The notes: generated from the letters alone by a model not told the origin. Shown: positions 1-9,637, counted from the stretch's first letter. The stretch: 64,000 bases of DNA from Rhodospirillales bacterium (GCA_017640505.1 JAEPQO010000005.1:206111-270110), one strand, 5' to 3'. Numbers and translations: made by a program.

Positions 1-3000
1 GACACTTGCAAGATCGAGAGATTTGACCTCCAGTCCCTTGAATTCAAACAGCCCCGACGGGTCCTTTGCCGATCCGACGAGATCAACAACGCGCTTGCCC
101 TGCGCGTCCTTGCCCGTCATCAACAGCGCCGCGAAGTCATGCGTTCCCTTGCCCGCCTGCATCTGCAGGTCGGCGCCGATAACGACATACGGTGCCTGGA
201 GCTCGCCCTTGGCGACGTCACCCGCTGCTGCCGTTAATGCCTCGGGCGCCGTTTCGGTCACCGCGAATACGGGCTTGGCGATCTTGATGGTATCCGGCAG
301 GCCCGGCACCTTGAGGTCCGGCAGCGCCACATTCAGATCGAGCCCCTTGAGGCTGTCCGCCTTCGGCGCCTTCGGGTTGAACGTGTTGGCGCTGACGGTG
401 CCGACGATGGGTATAACCGTTTCGGTCACACCCGCGGATTTCATCAGGTCGCCCATGCCGCCCGATGCCTTGATGTCGAGATCGGCCAGCATATTGAAGC
501 CCTCGGTGAGGGTGTGATTGGCCTTGTCGGGATCATGCGTCGCCGCGTCGGCGATCACCTTTTTCAGGTTGTCGGAGATATGCGCCGGAATGGCCACATC
601 GTCCGGTTTCAGGGCGGCAGCCCCCTTGGGCACGATCACCAGCGACATGCCGTCGACTTCGACACCGTCCAGCGCCGACCCGGCCGAGCCCGGCACGAGA
701 TCGGCAAAGGCCAGTTTGTCGAGGGTAAAGGCCAGCGTCGCCCCCGTCTGGTCGGCAACGTGGAAGGCAGCCAGTTCACCCGGCGTCTTCTTGTCGCCGA
801 AAACCATGTCTGCAACAAGGTTGCCCCCCGTGACCGTTACTTTGGTCAGCGCCACGGCATCGAACCCGGGCAGGTCAGTGCCCGCCACGTCCTTGGCGGA
901 AATACCGTTCTGGCCGCCGTCCAGGACGGCTTCGTAAACCGTTTTGCCGTCGACCTTCTTGATATCCGTGTCGAACGTCAGCTGCGCACTGTTCAGGTCG
1001 GCGGAACCGTTGAGCTTGAACTCCCAGTTGCCGGCGTCATAGACGCTGGCAAGGTCGAGCGTTTTGACAGCGAGGCCCTTGAACTCGAACAGACCGGAGG
1101 GATCTTTCGCAGAGCCAACCAGATCGATCACCCGCTTGCCCTGGGCGTCCTTGCCGGTCATCAGCAGCGCGGCGAAATCGTGCGTGCCCTTGCCCGCCTG
1201 CATCTGCAGGTCGGCACCGATCGTCACATACGGCGCCTGCAATTCACCTTTCGCCACATTGCCGGCCGCCGCCGTCAGTGCTTCAGGCTGTGTTTCCGTG
1301 ATCGCAAAAACGGGGTTGGCGATTTTGATGGTATCCGGCAGACCCGGCACCTTCAGATCCGGCAGCGCCACGTTCAGGTTGATCCCCTTGAGGCTGTCCG
1401 CCTTGGGTACGTTAGGCTGGAAGGTCGACGCGCTCACGGTACCGACGATAGGGATAACGGTTTCCGTGATCCCGGCCGACTTCATCATGTCGCCCATACC
1501 GCCGGATGCTTTGAGATCCAGATCGGCCAGCAGGTTGAACCCTTCAGCCAGTGTAAAATTGGCCTTGGTGGAATCATGCGTTGCCGCGTCGGCGATCACC
1601 TTCTTCAGATTGTCGGAAATGTGCGCCGGGATAGCCGCGTCGTCCGGTTTCAGGCCGGTGCCGCCTTTGGGCACCACGACCAGCGACATGCCGTCAATTT
1701 CGACGCCGTCGAGCGCGGAACCGGCCGAGCCTGGGACGAGATCGGCAAAGGCCAGCTTGTCGAGCGTGAATGCCAAGGTCGCACTGGTCTGCGTGCCGAC
1801 GTGGAAGGCGGCGAGCTCACCCGGCGTCTTCTTGGCCCCGAACACCATGTCGGCAACGAGGTTCGCACCCGTCACGGTGACCTTGGTCAACGCGACCGTG
1901 TCAAAGCCCGGCAGATCCGTCCCGGCGACATCCTTGGCGGAAATCCCATTCTGACCACCGTCCAAGACGGCCTCGTAAACGATCTTGCCGTCGACCTTCT
2001 TGATATCGGTTTCAAAGGTCAGCGCCGCCGCATTGAGCTGCGCGGCACCGTTCAGTTTGAAGTCCCAGTTGCCGGCATCGTAAACGCTGGCGAGATCGAG
2101 GGAACTGACCTCCAGCCCCTTGAACTCGAACAGGCCTTTCGGATCCTTGGCGGAGCCGATGAGATCGACAACACGCTTGCCCTGGGCATCCTTGCCCGTC
2201 ATCAACAGTGCCGCAAACTCGTGCGTTCCTGCACCTGCCTGCATCTGCAGATCGGCGCCAATGGTGATGAAGGGCCCTTGCGATGCGCCTCCTGCGGCCT
2301 GTCCGGAAGCTACGCCCTTTGCGGCCTCGGTCAAAGCGTCGGGCGCGGTATCGGCAATGGCGAACACGGGCTTGGTAATCTTGATCGTATCCGGCAGGCC
2401 GGGCACTTTCAGATCCGGCAGCGGCACGCTGAGATTCAGGCCCTTGAGGCTGTCCGCCTTCGGCACATTCGGCTGGAAGGTCGCCGCGCTGATGGTACCG
2501 ACGACCGGGATCACGGTCTGCGTAACGCCGGCCGATTTCATCATGTCGGTCATGCCGCCCGATGCCTTCAGATCGAGATCGGCCAGCAGATTGAAGCCTT
2601 CGCCCAGCGTCTGATTGGCACGCGTCGGATCGTGCGTCGCCGCATCGGCGATGACTTTCTTCAGATTGTCGGAGATATGCGGCGGGATCGCGGCATCGTC
2701 CGGCTTCAGTCCGGCACCGCCCTGCGGCACGACGACCAGCGACATGCCCGACACTTCGACCCCGTCGAGCGCGGATCCGGCGGCACCTGGCACAAGGTCT
2801 CCGAACGCAAGCTTGTCGAGCGTAAAGGCCATGGTCGCAGCGGTTTGCGAGCCGACATGGAAGGCCGCCAGTTCACCCGGCGCCTTCTTGGGACCGAAAA
2901 CCATATCCGCGATCAGCGTGCCAGCGGTGACGGTGACCTTCGTCAGCGCGACCTGATCGAGCCCCGGCAGATCGCGCCCCGCCACGTCCTTCGCGGAAAT

Positions 3001-5271
3001 CCCGTTCTGGCCGCCGTCGAGCACGGCTTCGTAGACGATCTTGCCGTCGACGTTCTTGATGTCCGTGTCGAAAGTCAACTGCGCGGCATTCAACGCTGCC
3101 GCACCGGCCAGTTTGAAGTCCCAGTTGCCGGCGTCATAGACGCTGGCGAGATCAAGCGAACTGACCGATAGCCCCTTGAACTCGAACAAGCCCTTCGGAT
3201 CTTTGGCCGACCCCAGGAGATTGATGACGCGCTGGCCTTGTGCATTCTTGCCCGTCATCAACAGTGCGGCGAAGTCATGCGTGCCCTGCCCCGCCTGCAA
3301 TTGCAGATCGGCGCCGATCGTCACGAATGGCCCTTGCCCTTGTGCCGCACCCTGCGACGATGCGCTTAGCGCTGGCGGTGCCGTTTCGGCGACGGCAAAG
3401 ACCGGTTTTGTAATCTTCATGGTGCTCGGCAGGCCCGGCACCTTGAGATCCGGCAGTGGCACGCTGAGGTTCAGTCCCTTAAGGCTATCGGCCTTAGGCA
3501 CGTTCGGCTGGAAGGTGGCCGCACTGATGGTGCCGACAACCGGAATAACGGTTTCGCTGACCCCGGCGGACTTCATCATGTCGCCCATGCTGCCCGACGC
3601 CGATATGTCCAGATCCGCGAGCAGGTTGAAACCTTCGGCCAGCGTGGCATTGGCACGCGCGGGATCGTGGGTCGCCGCGTCAGCAATGACCTTCTTCAAG
3701 TTGGCGGAGATTTGCGATGGAATGGCTGCATCGTCAGGCTTTAACCCGCCACTGCCCTGCGGCACGACCACCAGCGACATACCGGCGACTTCGACCCCGT
3801 CCATGGCGGACCCCACGGCACCCGGAATCAAATCGCCGAACGCGACCTTGTCGATGGTGAATGCTAGTGTCGGCGTGTTCTGCGTGCCCACCTTGAAGGC
3901 CGCGATCTCGCCCGGAACGTTCTTCGTGCCGAACGTGAAGTCGGCGACCAGGTGATCGCCCGTCAGTTCGACCTTGGTCAGCGCCATCCGGTCGAGGCCG
4001 GGAATATCGCGACCGGCGACGTCGCGTGCGGTGACCCCCTTCTGTCCACCGTCGAATACTGCACTGATGCGCGTTTCGGTGGCGGAGACACGTTCACCCG
4101 CGACGGCGAGCGTGATGTCGGCATTGTTGAGCTTCGCCCCGGCCGTCAGCGCAAACGCCCAGGCGTCCTGCTGGTAGGTCGATGCGAGCGCGGCATTCTC
4201 GAGCGTTAAACCGGCGAAACTCAGACGTTTGCCGAGCGACGCGACGTCGACCGCGCCGTTGGCGACAATGGCGCCTTTCTCGGTATCATAGGTGAAAAGC
4301 GCTTTCGTGATATCGACGTCGAAGGCCTTCAATTCCTGCGCGGCGAGACCGAGTATGAAATCACCCTGGCCGTTGCCTTTAAGCGTGAACGCCTCTCCGC
4401 TGACGGTGAACGGACCGATGGTGCTGGTCGACGGAATCACGGCGTTGATGTTCAGGTTATTGACGAAATCCGTACCATAGGTCCGTGCCATGTTGGCCAG
4501 CGACGTCTTGATCTGCGCCGCGTTACCCAGCTGAGCACGCGCCGCCGTTGCCGCCTGCGACTGTGCTTCCTTGAACAGCGATGCGCCGATTCCACCCCGG
4601 AGCGGCAGCTTCGTCGTCGGATTAAGCCCGACGGCACGCATCAGCGACGACAGTTCCTGTGCAATCCCGTTCAGCGGCATCTCCGCCGCAACATTCATAC
4701 CCGGCGACAGCGAGAAGTCGCTACGCGCAAGTGTCTGGAGATCCGTGAAAACGGCGGGGGGCGTACCGTCATCCGATGTCAGCGCGGGCGGCGCCGCAAA
4801 TTTTGCAACGGCCCCCGGTGCATAAACGAAGGTCAGGCCTTCCAACTCGCCGATGGCGGCAAGGGGGGTGCCGGCAGCGGCAGGCATCAACGACGCGAGG
4901 TTCAGTTTGGGCGTATGCAGAACCAGCAACGGCGCCTGCGCACCGGTCGGCGTATAACGGATAATGTCAAAACTGGCACCGCGGATTTCCACGCTTGCGA
5001 CAGCGGTTCCACCGGTGAACGTCTGAACGTTGGAAAGCGTGACGCCGCTTGCATCCGTGAGACCGGGCAGTGTCGTTCCCGTCGCCACCCCCATCTGCTT
5101 CAAAGCATCGCCGATGAAGTCAGCCAGGCTCACCGCCTGGGACGTCGCCGCACTGGCGCCGCCCGTCGTTCCCGTCTGCGTTGATTGTGCACGAACGGGT
5201 TCCGGCTCGAATGAGAATACCAAGCAGACCAAACAGGCCCTTGCAAAGAGCCGTGTCACACACCGAACCAT
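1..5271 (-). CDS. Giant secreted tandem-repeat protein, 3' end outside window
   Basis: A single open frame of 1757 codons runs from an ATG at 5271 to the left edge without a stop, so the C terminus is missing. The first 27 residues form a typical Sec signal peptide (basic start, hydrophobic core, cleavage after VRA), so the protein should be exported. After about 350 residues of unique sequence the protein is built from tandem units of 347 to 352 residues. The marker LFEFKGL recurs at about 3169, 2113, 1072 and 31, giving periods of 1056, 1041 and 1041 bp, all multiples of three. Each unit holds near-identical blocks such as DLASVYDAGNW, AALLMTGKDAQGQR and GISAKDVAG. The unit nearest the N terminus (about 4230-3170) is the most diverged. 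No catalytic motif or known domain is recognised. A surface or periplasmic structural role is inference. A G-rich ribosome binding site precedes the ATG. Confidence 0.85.
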   Translation of the reverse strand, partial: MVRCVTRLFARACLVCLVFSFEPEPVRAQSTQTGTTGGASAATSQAVSLADFIGDALKQMGVATGTTLPGLTDASGVTLSNVQTFTGGTAVASVEIRGASFDIIRYTPTGAQAPLLVLHTPKLNLASLMPAAAGTPLAAIGELEGLTFVYAPGAVAKFAAPPALTSDDGTPPAVFTDLQTLARSDFSLSPGMNVAAEMPLNGIAQELSSLMRAVGLNPTTKLPLRGGIGASLFKEAQSQAATAARAQLGNAAQIKTSLANMARTYGTDFVNNLNINAVIPSTSTIGPFTVSGEAFTLKGNGQGDFILGLAAQELKAFDVDITKALFTYDTEKGAIVANGAVDVASLGKRLSFAGLTLENAALASTYQQDAWAFALTAGAKLNNADITLAVAGERVSATETRISAVFDGGQKGVTARDVAGRDIPGLDRMALTKVELTGDHLVADFTFGTKNVPGEIAAFKVGTQNTPTLAFTIDKVAFGDLIPGAVGSAMDGVEVAGMSLVVVPQGSGGLKPDDAAIPSQISANLKKVIADAATHDPARANATLAEGFNLLADLDISASGSMGDMMKSAGVSETVIPVVGTISAATFQPNVPKADSLKGLNLSVPLPDLKVPGLPSTMKITKPVFAVAETAPPALSASSQGAAQGQGPFVTIGADLQLQAGQGTHDFAALLMTGKNAQGQRVINLLGSAKDPKGLFEFKGLSVSSLDLASVYDAGNWDFKLAGAAALNAAQLTFDTDIKNVDGKIVYEAVLDGGQNGISAKDVAGRDLPGLDQVALTKVTVTAGTLIADMVFGPKKAPGELAAFHVGSQTAATMAFTLDKLAFGDLVPGAAGSALDGVEVSGMSLVVVPQGGAGLKPDDAAIPPHISDNLKKVIADAATHDPTRANQTLGEGFNLLADLDLKASGGMTDMMKSAGVTQTVIPVVGTISAATFQPNVPKADSLKGLNLSVPLPDLKVPGLPDTIKITKPVFAIADTAPDALTEAAKGVASGQAAGGASQGPFITIGADLQMQAGAGTHEFAALLMTGKDAQGKRVVDLIGSAKDPKGLFEFKGLEVSSLDLASVYDAGNWDFKLNGAAQLNAAALTFETDIKKVDGKIVYEAVLDGGQNGISAKDVAGTDLPGFDTVALTKVTVTGANLVADMVFGAKKTPGELAAFHVGTQTSATLAFTLDKLAFADLVPGSAGSALDGVEIDGMSLVVVPKGGTGLKPDDAAIPAHISDNLKKVIADAATHDSTKANFTLAEGFNLLADLDLKASGGMGDMMKSAGITETVIPIVGTVSASTFQPNVPKADSLKGINLNVALPDLKVPGLPDTIKIANPVFAITETQPEALTAAAGNVAKGELQAPYVTIGADLQMQAGKGTHDFAALLMTGKDAQGKRVIDLVGSAKDPSGLFEFKGLAVKTLDLASVYDAGNWEFKLNGSADLNSAQLTFDTDIKKVDGKTVYEAVLDGGQNGISAKDVAGTDLPGFDAVALTKVTVTGGNLVADMVFGDKKTPGELAAFHVADQTGATLAFTLDKLAFADLVPGSAGSALDGVEVDGMSLVIVPKGAAALKPDDVAIPAHISDNLKKVIADAATHDPDKANHTLTEGFNMLADLDIKASGGMGDLMKSAGVTETVIPIVGTVSANTFNPKAPKADSLKGLDLNVALPDLKVPGLPDTIKIAKPVFAVTETAPEALTAAAGDVAKGELQAPYVVIGADLQMQAGKGTHDFAALLMTGKDAQGKRVVDLVGSAKDPSGLFEFKGLEVKSLDLASV

Positions 5272-5462
5272 CGTTTGCCCCCCAGGTTCTGTGATTATGT
5301 TTTTTTGGAAACCCGGTAAACGGGGTCGCCTAGGGGCTAGCCTAGCGCAAGCCGACACTCGCGTAATGTGATTTTCGTCACTTTTTACGTGCGAAACGTC
5401 GGCAACACGATAATTGCTAGTAAAAACCGCTGAAAATCAGGGCGCAGGTCCGGCATACAGAT

Positions 5463-5693
5463 TCAGCCCGCTTTCAGCACCTGGTCCCTGGTTTCGATGG
5501 AATCGACAATATCCCGTGCACAACGGAGCACGGCCAGCGCACCGCACGTCGACGGACAGTCCTCGTTCGCTGCGCTCGTCCGATCGCGCTTTTTGCATTC
5601 GAAACAGATAATCGCCGCGTCATTGAAAAGCTTCATCGCGACGCTCTCCATATCATTGATGCTCATGATCGTCTTGACGAGTTGATCCGACAT
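5463..5693 (-). CDS. Small Cys-rich protein, 76 aa, unknown function
   Basis: The frame MSDQLVK...VLKAG begins at an ATG ten bases after the stop of the chemotaxis-receptor remnant and is probably co-transcribed with it. A longer upstream start is possible but would run back into the receptor gene. The middle holds CFECKKRD and DCPSTCGAL, four cysteines in a CxxC...C...C layout that could bind a metal or an iron-sulfur cluster. There is no signal peptide or membrane segment. I do not recognise the family. Its place at the end of a sensory cluster suggests a signalling accessory role, which is inference only. Confidence 0.6.
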   Translation of the reverse strand: MSDQLVKTIMSINDMESVAMKLFNDAAIICFECKKRDRTSAANEDCPSTCGALAVLRCARDIVDSIETRDQVLKAG

Positions 5694-5703
5694 TTTACGT
5701 GCC

Positions 5704-6000
5704 TCACACAACCTTCCGGGCTGCTTGCAGGAATTCCTCAACCACACCACGCAGCGTTTCGGACTGCTGCGAAAGTTCCTTGGCGGCGGCATTTACCTCA
5801 GCGGCGTTATTGCCGGTTTCATCCGCAGAGTTGGATACCTTGATAATATTCGACGTGACCTCGCCGGTCCCCTGGGATGCCTGTTCGATGCTGCGGGTGA
5901 TCTCATTCGTTGCAGCACTCTGTTCTTCGACCGCTGCGGCGACGGTCGTATTGGCGTCCTCGATTTCGCGTACCTTGGTCGCGATGTTGTTGATCCCGGA
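5704..6000 (-). pseudogene. C-terminal remnant of a methyl-accepting chemotaxis protein
   Basis: The frame ending at 5704 encodes about 100 residues that read as the last part of an MCP signalling domain: a heptad-rich helix with EEQSAATNEI, SIEQASQGT and a closing SQQSETLRGVVEEFL. The whole N-terminal part is absent: sensor, membrane segments, HAMP and the signalling tip with its CheA/CheW-binding hairpin. Just upstream the reading frame switches into a CheY-like gene, with the join near 6001. The piece has no start of its own and is probably not functional. It could reflect a real deletion or an assembly collapse. Confidence 0.75.
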
Positions 6001-6235
6001 CAGGCTGTTCGCCGCCCGGCATTTTACGGAGCTCAACCAGACATTCCAGACCGTTCATGACGGGCATGTGCCAGTCCATCAGGATCGCGTCCGGCATCGC
6101 CTGACGACAGATTTCCAGCGCTTCCGCGCCGTTTTCGGCCTCAATCGGCTTAAACGACAGGTCGCTGAGAATGCTGGATGCGATCGAACGGACCGTGCGC
6201 GAGTCATCAACTATCAAGCAGGATTTTGTTTGCAC
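6001..6235 (-). pseudogene. Truncated CheY-like response regulator
   Basis: Starting from a GTG at 6235, the first 78 residues match a CheY-type receiver. They include the acidic pair in LIVDDSRTV, the phosphoacceptor Asp in ILMDWHMPVMNG, and the start of the fourth strand (MPGGEQPV). The conserved Thr/Ser and Lys of the last third are missing, because the sequence then runs into chemotaxis-receptor coding sequence in another frame. Without them the receiver should not switch properly. The gene follows the 355-aa unknown gene by ten bases, so the cluster was probably one operon for a chemotaxis-like pathway. Confidence 0.75.
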
Positions 6236-6245
6236 TTTCGGGGCC

Positions 6246-7313
6246 TCACCAAACTGATTCAGAATTGCTCGCTTTTTCGTCGAGCGACTGAGTAACCAAC
6301 TTCCAATTTACCGCCGGCAGGAACCGAAGCGCCAGGAAACGATATGTTTCCATCGTCACTTCTTCAATCTCCTTCCGGTTCTGCTTACTAAGCTTACGCC
6401 ACTTGCGTTCCAGTTCATCCCACGCAAGCAGCCGCCGTGCCAGATCGTCGCGAACCTTGCGGATGAATAGAATCTGCGAGTTCGCATTCTTCAGGACAGA
6501 GATGATCTCGCCGGTCTGCGCATCGATCTGCAGAAACTCGTACGAATACGATTGGATCGCCTGCTGCAGGAGCCGGAAAACACTCTGGGCGCTTTCCCGC
6601 GAAGTTTCGTCGTATTTCGATGCTTTGATGAGTTCATCGACCGTCGCGCGAATGCGCCTTACCTCGTTGAAAACCTCGCGCAGCGCTTCAATATACGCGA
6701 GTTCTTCGGCGAACGTCTCGACAAGCGACACGACCTTTTCCTTGTCGTCACGCGTGTAACCGAGAGCCTCGGCGACAGAGACGAATGCGTCATCGACCTT
6801 CTTCTTGGTCTCGGGATCGTTCATCTGGCGGATCAGCTCTTCCGGGTCGGTGATCAGCTCTTCGCTACCACTCAGCCACGAAACGAGCTGCATCGTCAGA
6901 CGATGGCGCGCAATCATGCGGTGCTTTTCCATGATCCGCCAGGACGCCTTGCCCGACAGAATCTCGCTCGGGATGGGATCGCCCATTCGCAAAGCGCATA
7001 CGAACTCGAGCGACTTCGCGATCGTCTCGAGCATGATGTAGTCATCATCTTCGTGTTTAAGCTGGAGTTCGCGGATCACGCCCGGAAAATGCATCGAGAT
7101 CGTCTGGTCGGTCATTGGCACGACCATGACCGGATCTTCTTCGCCTTCGCGCGTTTCAAAGGTGATCCCGTCGGTAAAGGTAAAGAACGGATTCTTGAAA
7201 CTCACCGTCTCCGGCAACGGCCGCCGGTTCTCGCCGGCGGTCGACTCGTCCAAGTCCGTCAGGGGGTCAAATCCAGTGTCCATTTCTTCGGTCATTTTCG
7301 TCTGAGCTGTCAT
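6246..7313 (-). CDS. Conserved-looking 355-aa protein of unknown function in a sensory operon
   Basis: The protein is acidic and soluble, with no signal peptide or membrane segment. After about 40 disordered acidic residues comes a mixed domain (PFFTFTDGITF, MVVPMTDQTISM), then a long helical region rich in charged residues and possible coiled coils between about 130 and 340 (RRIRATVDELIKASKYDETSRES). The ATG overlaps the stop of the upstream five-PAS gene by four bases, so translation is probably coupled. The receiver remnant follows after ten bases. I do not recognise the family. The context says it works with the PAS sensor and the CheY-like regulator, perhaps as an adaptor. Confidence 0.75.
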   Translation of the reverse strand: MTAQTKMTEEMDTGFDPLTDLDESTAGENRRPLPETVSFKNPFFTFTDGITFETREGEEDPVMVVPMTDQTISMHFPGVIRELQLKHEDDDYIMLETIAKSLEFVCALRMGDPIPSEILSGKASWRIMEKHRMIARHRLTMQLVSWLSGSEELITDPEELIRQMNDPETKKKVDDAFVSVAEALGYTRDDKEKVVSLVETFAEELAYIEALREVFNEVRRIRATVDELIKASKYDETSRESAQSVFRLLQQAIQSYSYEFLQIDAQTGEIISVLKNANSQILFIRKVRDDLARRLLAWDELERKWRKLSKQNRKEIEEVTMETYRFLALRFLPAVNWKLVTQSLDEKASNSESVW

Positions 7314-9532
7314 TTGCCGGCATTAAGACTCGCGAGCGCCGGCGTCTCGTCGAAGATCGTATCGATCTGATCCATACCACGGCGCATTTCCGAACGCAGG
7401 AACTCGATCCGACGGGTCGGGCTGCCTATGTCCGAATTCGGGAAGTTCTCCGCCCAGGCGTCAAGCTTGACACTCAGGGCGCACAGCATGCCGCCGAGCG
7501 AAACGTGGTAGCTGCTGATCAGCTTCCGCACTTTCTCGAAGTTCTCGGCGGTCATGTTTTCCCACAGGTTCTCGGTGCTCTGGGCGAAGCTTTCCAGGCG
7601 GCCGGTGACGAAGATGAACGAGCGCCGTGTCTCCTTCCTGCGATCCTCGAACTCCCAATCCGGTTCCGGCATTTCTGCGATCGACACGATCAGCGGAATC
7701 TGCCTGCCTTCCCGCGTTACACCGACAATCTCGCGCCCGACCTGGATTTCGAAACCGCCGTCACCGCCGGCCGCCCGGCGTGACAGAGCCAGATAATGCT
7801 CAATGTCGTACTCGGGAAGAATATCGGTAATGTTGAGTTCACCGAATGCATGGTGGTCGTAGCCGAACAGGCGGCTTCCGGCAGGGTTAAACGATTCGAC
7901 TTTGCCGTCTTCCGATACGATCAGAATGGCGTTGCTGATCGCCTGAAAAATCACACTGATCTTGTTCTCGGTCGCTTTCTGAAGGGCGACAGCGTATTTC
8001 TCGTCGGTGATGTCGCTGTACATGCCGACGTAATGCTTCACGCGCCCCGTATTGTCTTTCAGGGGAGAGACGACGCCCCGAATCCACCAATGGCGGCCGT
8101 CGGCCAGGCGGTCATCGAACTCGCCTTCCCAGGTCTTGCCCACGGCCAATCGATTCCATATCTCGTCACATGCCTCCTGGCTGATGAAACGCTGGTCGAG
8201 CAGCGGCGAAATCCGGCCGTAAAGATCGTTTGTCGGCTTTCCGGCCAACTTGCAGAACTGCGGGTTCGCATACTCCACGCGCCCGACGGTATCCGTAATC
8301 TGGATCGAGATCGGGCTTTGTTCGATGGCACGTGTCAGTTTTTCGATTTCCGCTTTGCTCTCTCGTTCAACGGTAAGATCACGTACCGTGACGACGGCAC
8401 CGAATGGCTGATCGGCATTGAAGATCGGTGTGTTGTCGAACTGTAGATATACGCTGGCGCCGTCGCTTCCTCGGACAAAGCTTTTCTCGAACTGGAAAAA
8501 TTCTCCCTGCCGCTGGCGGGCGCATAATGGGCAATCTTCGGCACTCGTTTCGCCGTGCTGGTCAAGATTGTGGAACCGCTGATGTGCGGACTGACCGAAG
8601 AACTGCGCTTCCGACCTGCCAAGCATCTGGACCAGCGGCGGGTTCGTGGATTTGATCAAGCCATCCGAATCGATAAGGCACACCCCGTCACCAATATGGT
8701 CCAGGATCAGCTTCATCAGGTTACGCTCGTCGCGCAAAAGTTCGAGGACCTTGTTCAGCCATGACAGGTCCCGGACAACGGTTTGGATTGCCTTGCGGTC
8801 ACGCCAGACCGTCAGACAGCTGACGATCTCGGCATCGAATGAATGTCCGGACAGGGACTCCACGGCCTCGTTGGACGTGCATACCTTGCGCCCTCCCTTG
8901 GTCAGCGTATCGATGCGTGCCTGTGCGTGGTGGGTATCCACAAACACCTTATCGGCCTCACGCCCAATGAGGGTCAGACCGGTCTCCACCTCGAACATCC
9001 GCTCCGCCGCCGGGTTGGCGAAAACGATCTTGTTGTCCTGCTCGATCAGGAACGCATCCGGCATGGACTCCAGAAGCTTGCGATACTGATATTCCCGTTC
9101 CGGCGCCAACCCCCGTGCGCCGTGGGATTCAGTCACATCGCAAAGAATGCCCTTGGTGACGAACTCCCGCTCCGTTTCCCTTACCAGCCCGGATAGCTCG
9201 CGCACCCAGACGTACTCGTCGTCCTTACCCCGCAGCCGATATTCGACATCCAACCCTTTGCCGTTGGTATGGGCTGCCATGCGCCTCGATACGACGTGGC
9301 TTCTGTCGTCCGGATGGATGTGTGATGGCCAAAGCTGAAGATCCAACCATTCATCATGGTCATACCCGAAGAATTCATCCCCCTCGAAGCTGACGTCGAT
9401 GAATTTGGAAGCTTTGACGTCGTACTCCCAGGCAATCGCGCCGAGAATACGCATGACGGATTCAGGCCCTTCGAACAATGTGCCGCCGGGCCGGATTTTC
9501 TGCTTGGGTGCCGATTTCTTCGTTTTCGCCAT
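7310..9532 (-). CDS. Five-PAS-domain sensory protein without kinase domain
   Basis: The 740-aa protein starts at an ATG at 9532, encoding MAKTKKSAPKQK. An in-frame start 111 bases further up adds a non-homologous-looking leader and was not chosen. PAS or PAS/PAC domains can be read at about 30-140 (PAS_3 style, HPDDRSHVV), 150-265 (FANPAAERMFEVE), 280-390 (LIDSDGLIKSTNPP), 400-520 (YANPQFCKLAG with PAC MYSDITDEK) and 530-640 (SFNPAGSRLFGYDHHAFGE). A C-terminal helical region of about 80 residues follows. No histidine kinase, GGDEF, EAL or HAMP domain is visible, so output probably passes to the co-transcribed 355-aa protein or the receiver. It is cytoplasmic, with no membrane segments. Ligands are unknown. 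Confidence 0.85.
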   Translation of the reverse strand: MAKTKKSAPKQKIRPGGTLFEGPESVMRILGAIAWEYDVKASKFIDVSFEGDEFFGYDHDEWLDLQLWPSHIHPDDRSHVVSRRMAAHTNGKGLDVEYRLRGKDDEYVWVRELSGLVRETEREFVTKGILCDVTESHGARGLAPEREYQYRKLLESMPDAFLIEQDNKIVFANPAAERMFEVETGLTLIGREADKVFVDTHHAQARIDTLTKGGRKVCTSNEAVESLSGHSFDAEIVSCLTVWRDRKAIQTVVRDLSWLNKVLELLRDERNLMKLILDHIGDGVCLIDSDGLIKSTNPPLVQMLGRSEAQFFGQSAHQRFHNLDQHGETSAEDCPLCARQRQGEFFQFEKSFVRGSDGASVYLQFDNTPIFNADQPFGAVVTVRDLTVERESKAEIEKLTRAIEQSPISIQITDTVGRVEYANPQFCKLAGKPTNDLYGRISPLLDQRFISQEACDEIWNRLAVGKTWEGEFDDRLADGRHWWIRGVVSPLKDNTGRVKHYVGMYSDITDEKYAVALQKATENKISVIFQAISNAILIVSEDGKVESFNPAGSRLFGYDHHAFGELNITDILPEYDIEHYLALSRRAAGGDGGFEIQVGREIVGVTREGRQIPLIVSIAEMPEPDWEFEDRRKETRRSFIFVTGRLESFAQSTENLWENMTAENFEKVRKLISSYHVSLGGMLCALSVKLDAWAENFPNSDIGSPTRRIEFLRSEMRRGMDQIDTIFDETPALASLNAGK

Positions 9533-9607
9533 GGCCTGGGCCGATATCCACTCCCACCGGTTCAATTGAGAACCTGAACACGTTCGATACCGGTAATATG
9601 AACCGAA

Positions 9608-9637
9608 ATGGTGCCCGGGTACACACCCGAGCACCAT
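9608..9637. repeat. Inverted repeat upstream of the PAS operon
   Basis: ATGGTGC and CGGGT are mirrored by ACCCG and GCACCAT around a four-base centre, giving a near-perfect 13-bp-arm hairpin. It lies 76 bp upstream of the PAS protein start within the 343-bp gap to the next gene (9533-9875). It has no T run, so an operator or 5'-leader structure is likelier than a terminator. I see no gene in the rest of this gap. Confidence 0.5.

Noticed and set aside
514..3171. A long plus-strand open frame of 885 codons, rich in Arg and His, and similar frames at 23-517, 1064-1954 and 2120-2614
   Set aside because: They lie antisense to the giant repeat gene. Their length comes from its repeated GC-rich codons, and the minus-strand frame has a signal peptide and regular repeats.
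6552..7370. A 272-codon plus-strand frame
   Set aside because: It is antisense to the 355-aa gene, which is coupled to the PAS gene by a four-base overlap.
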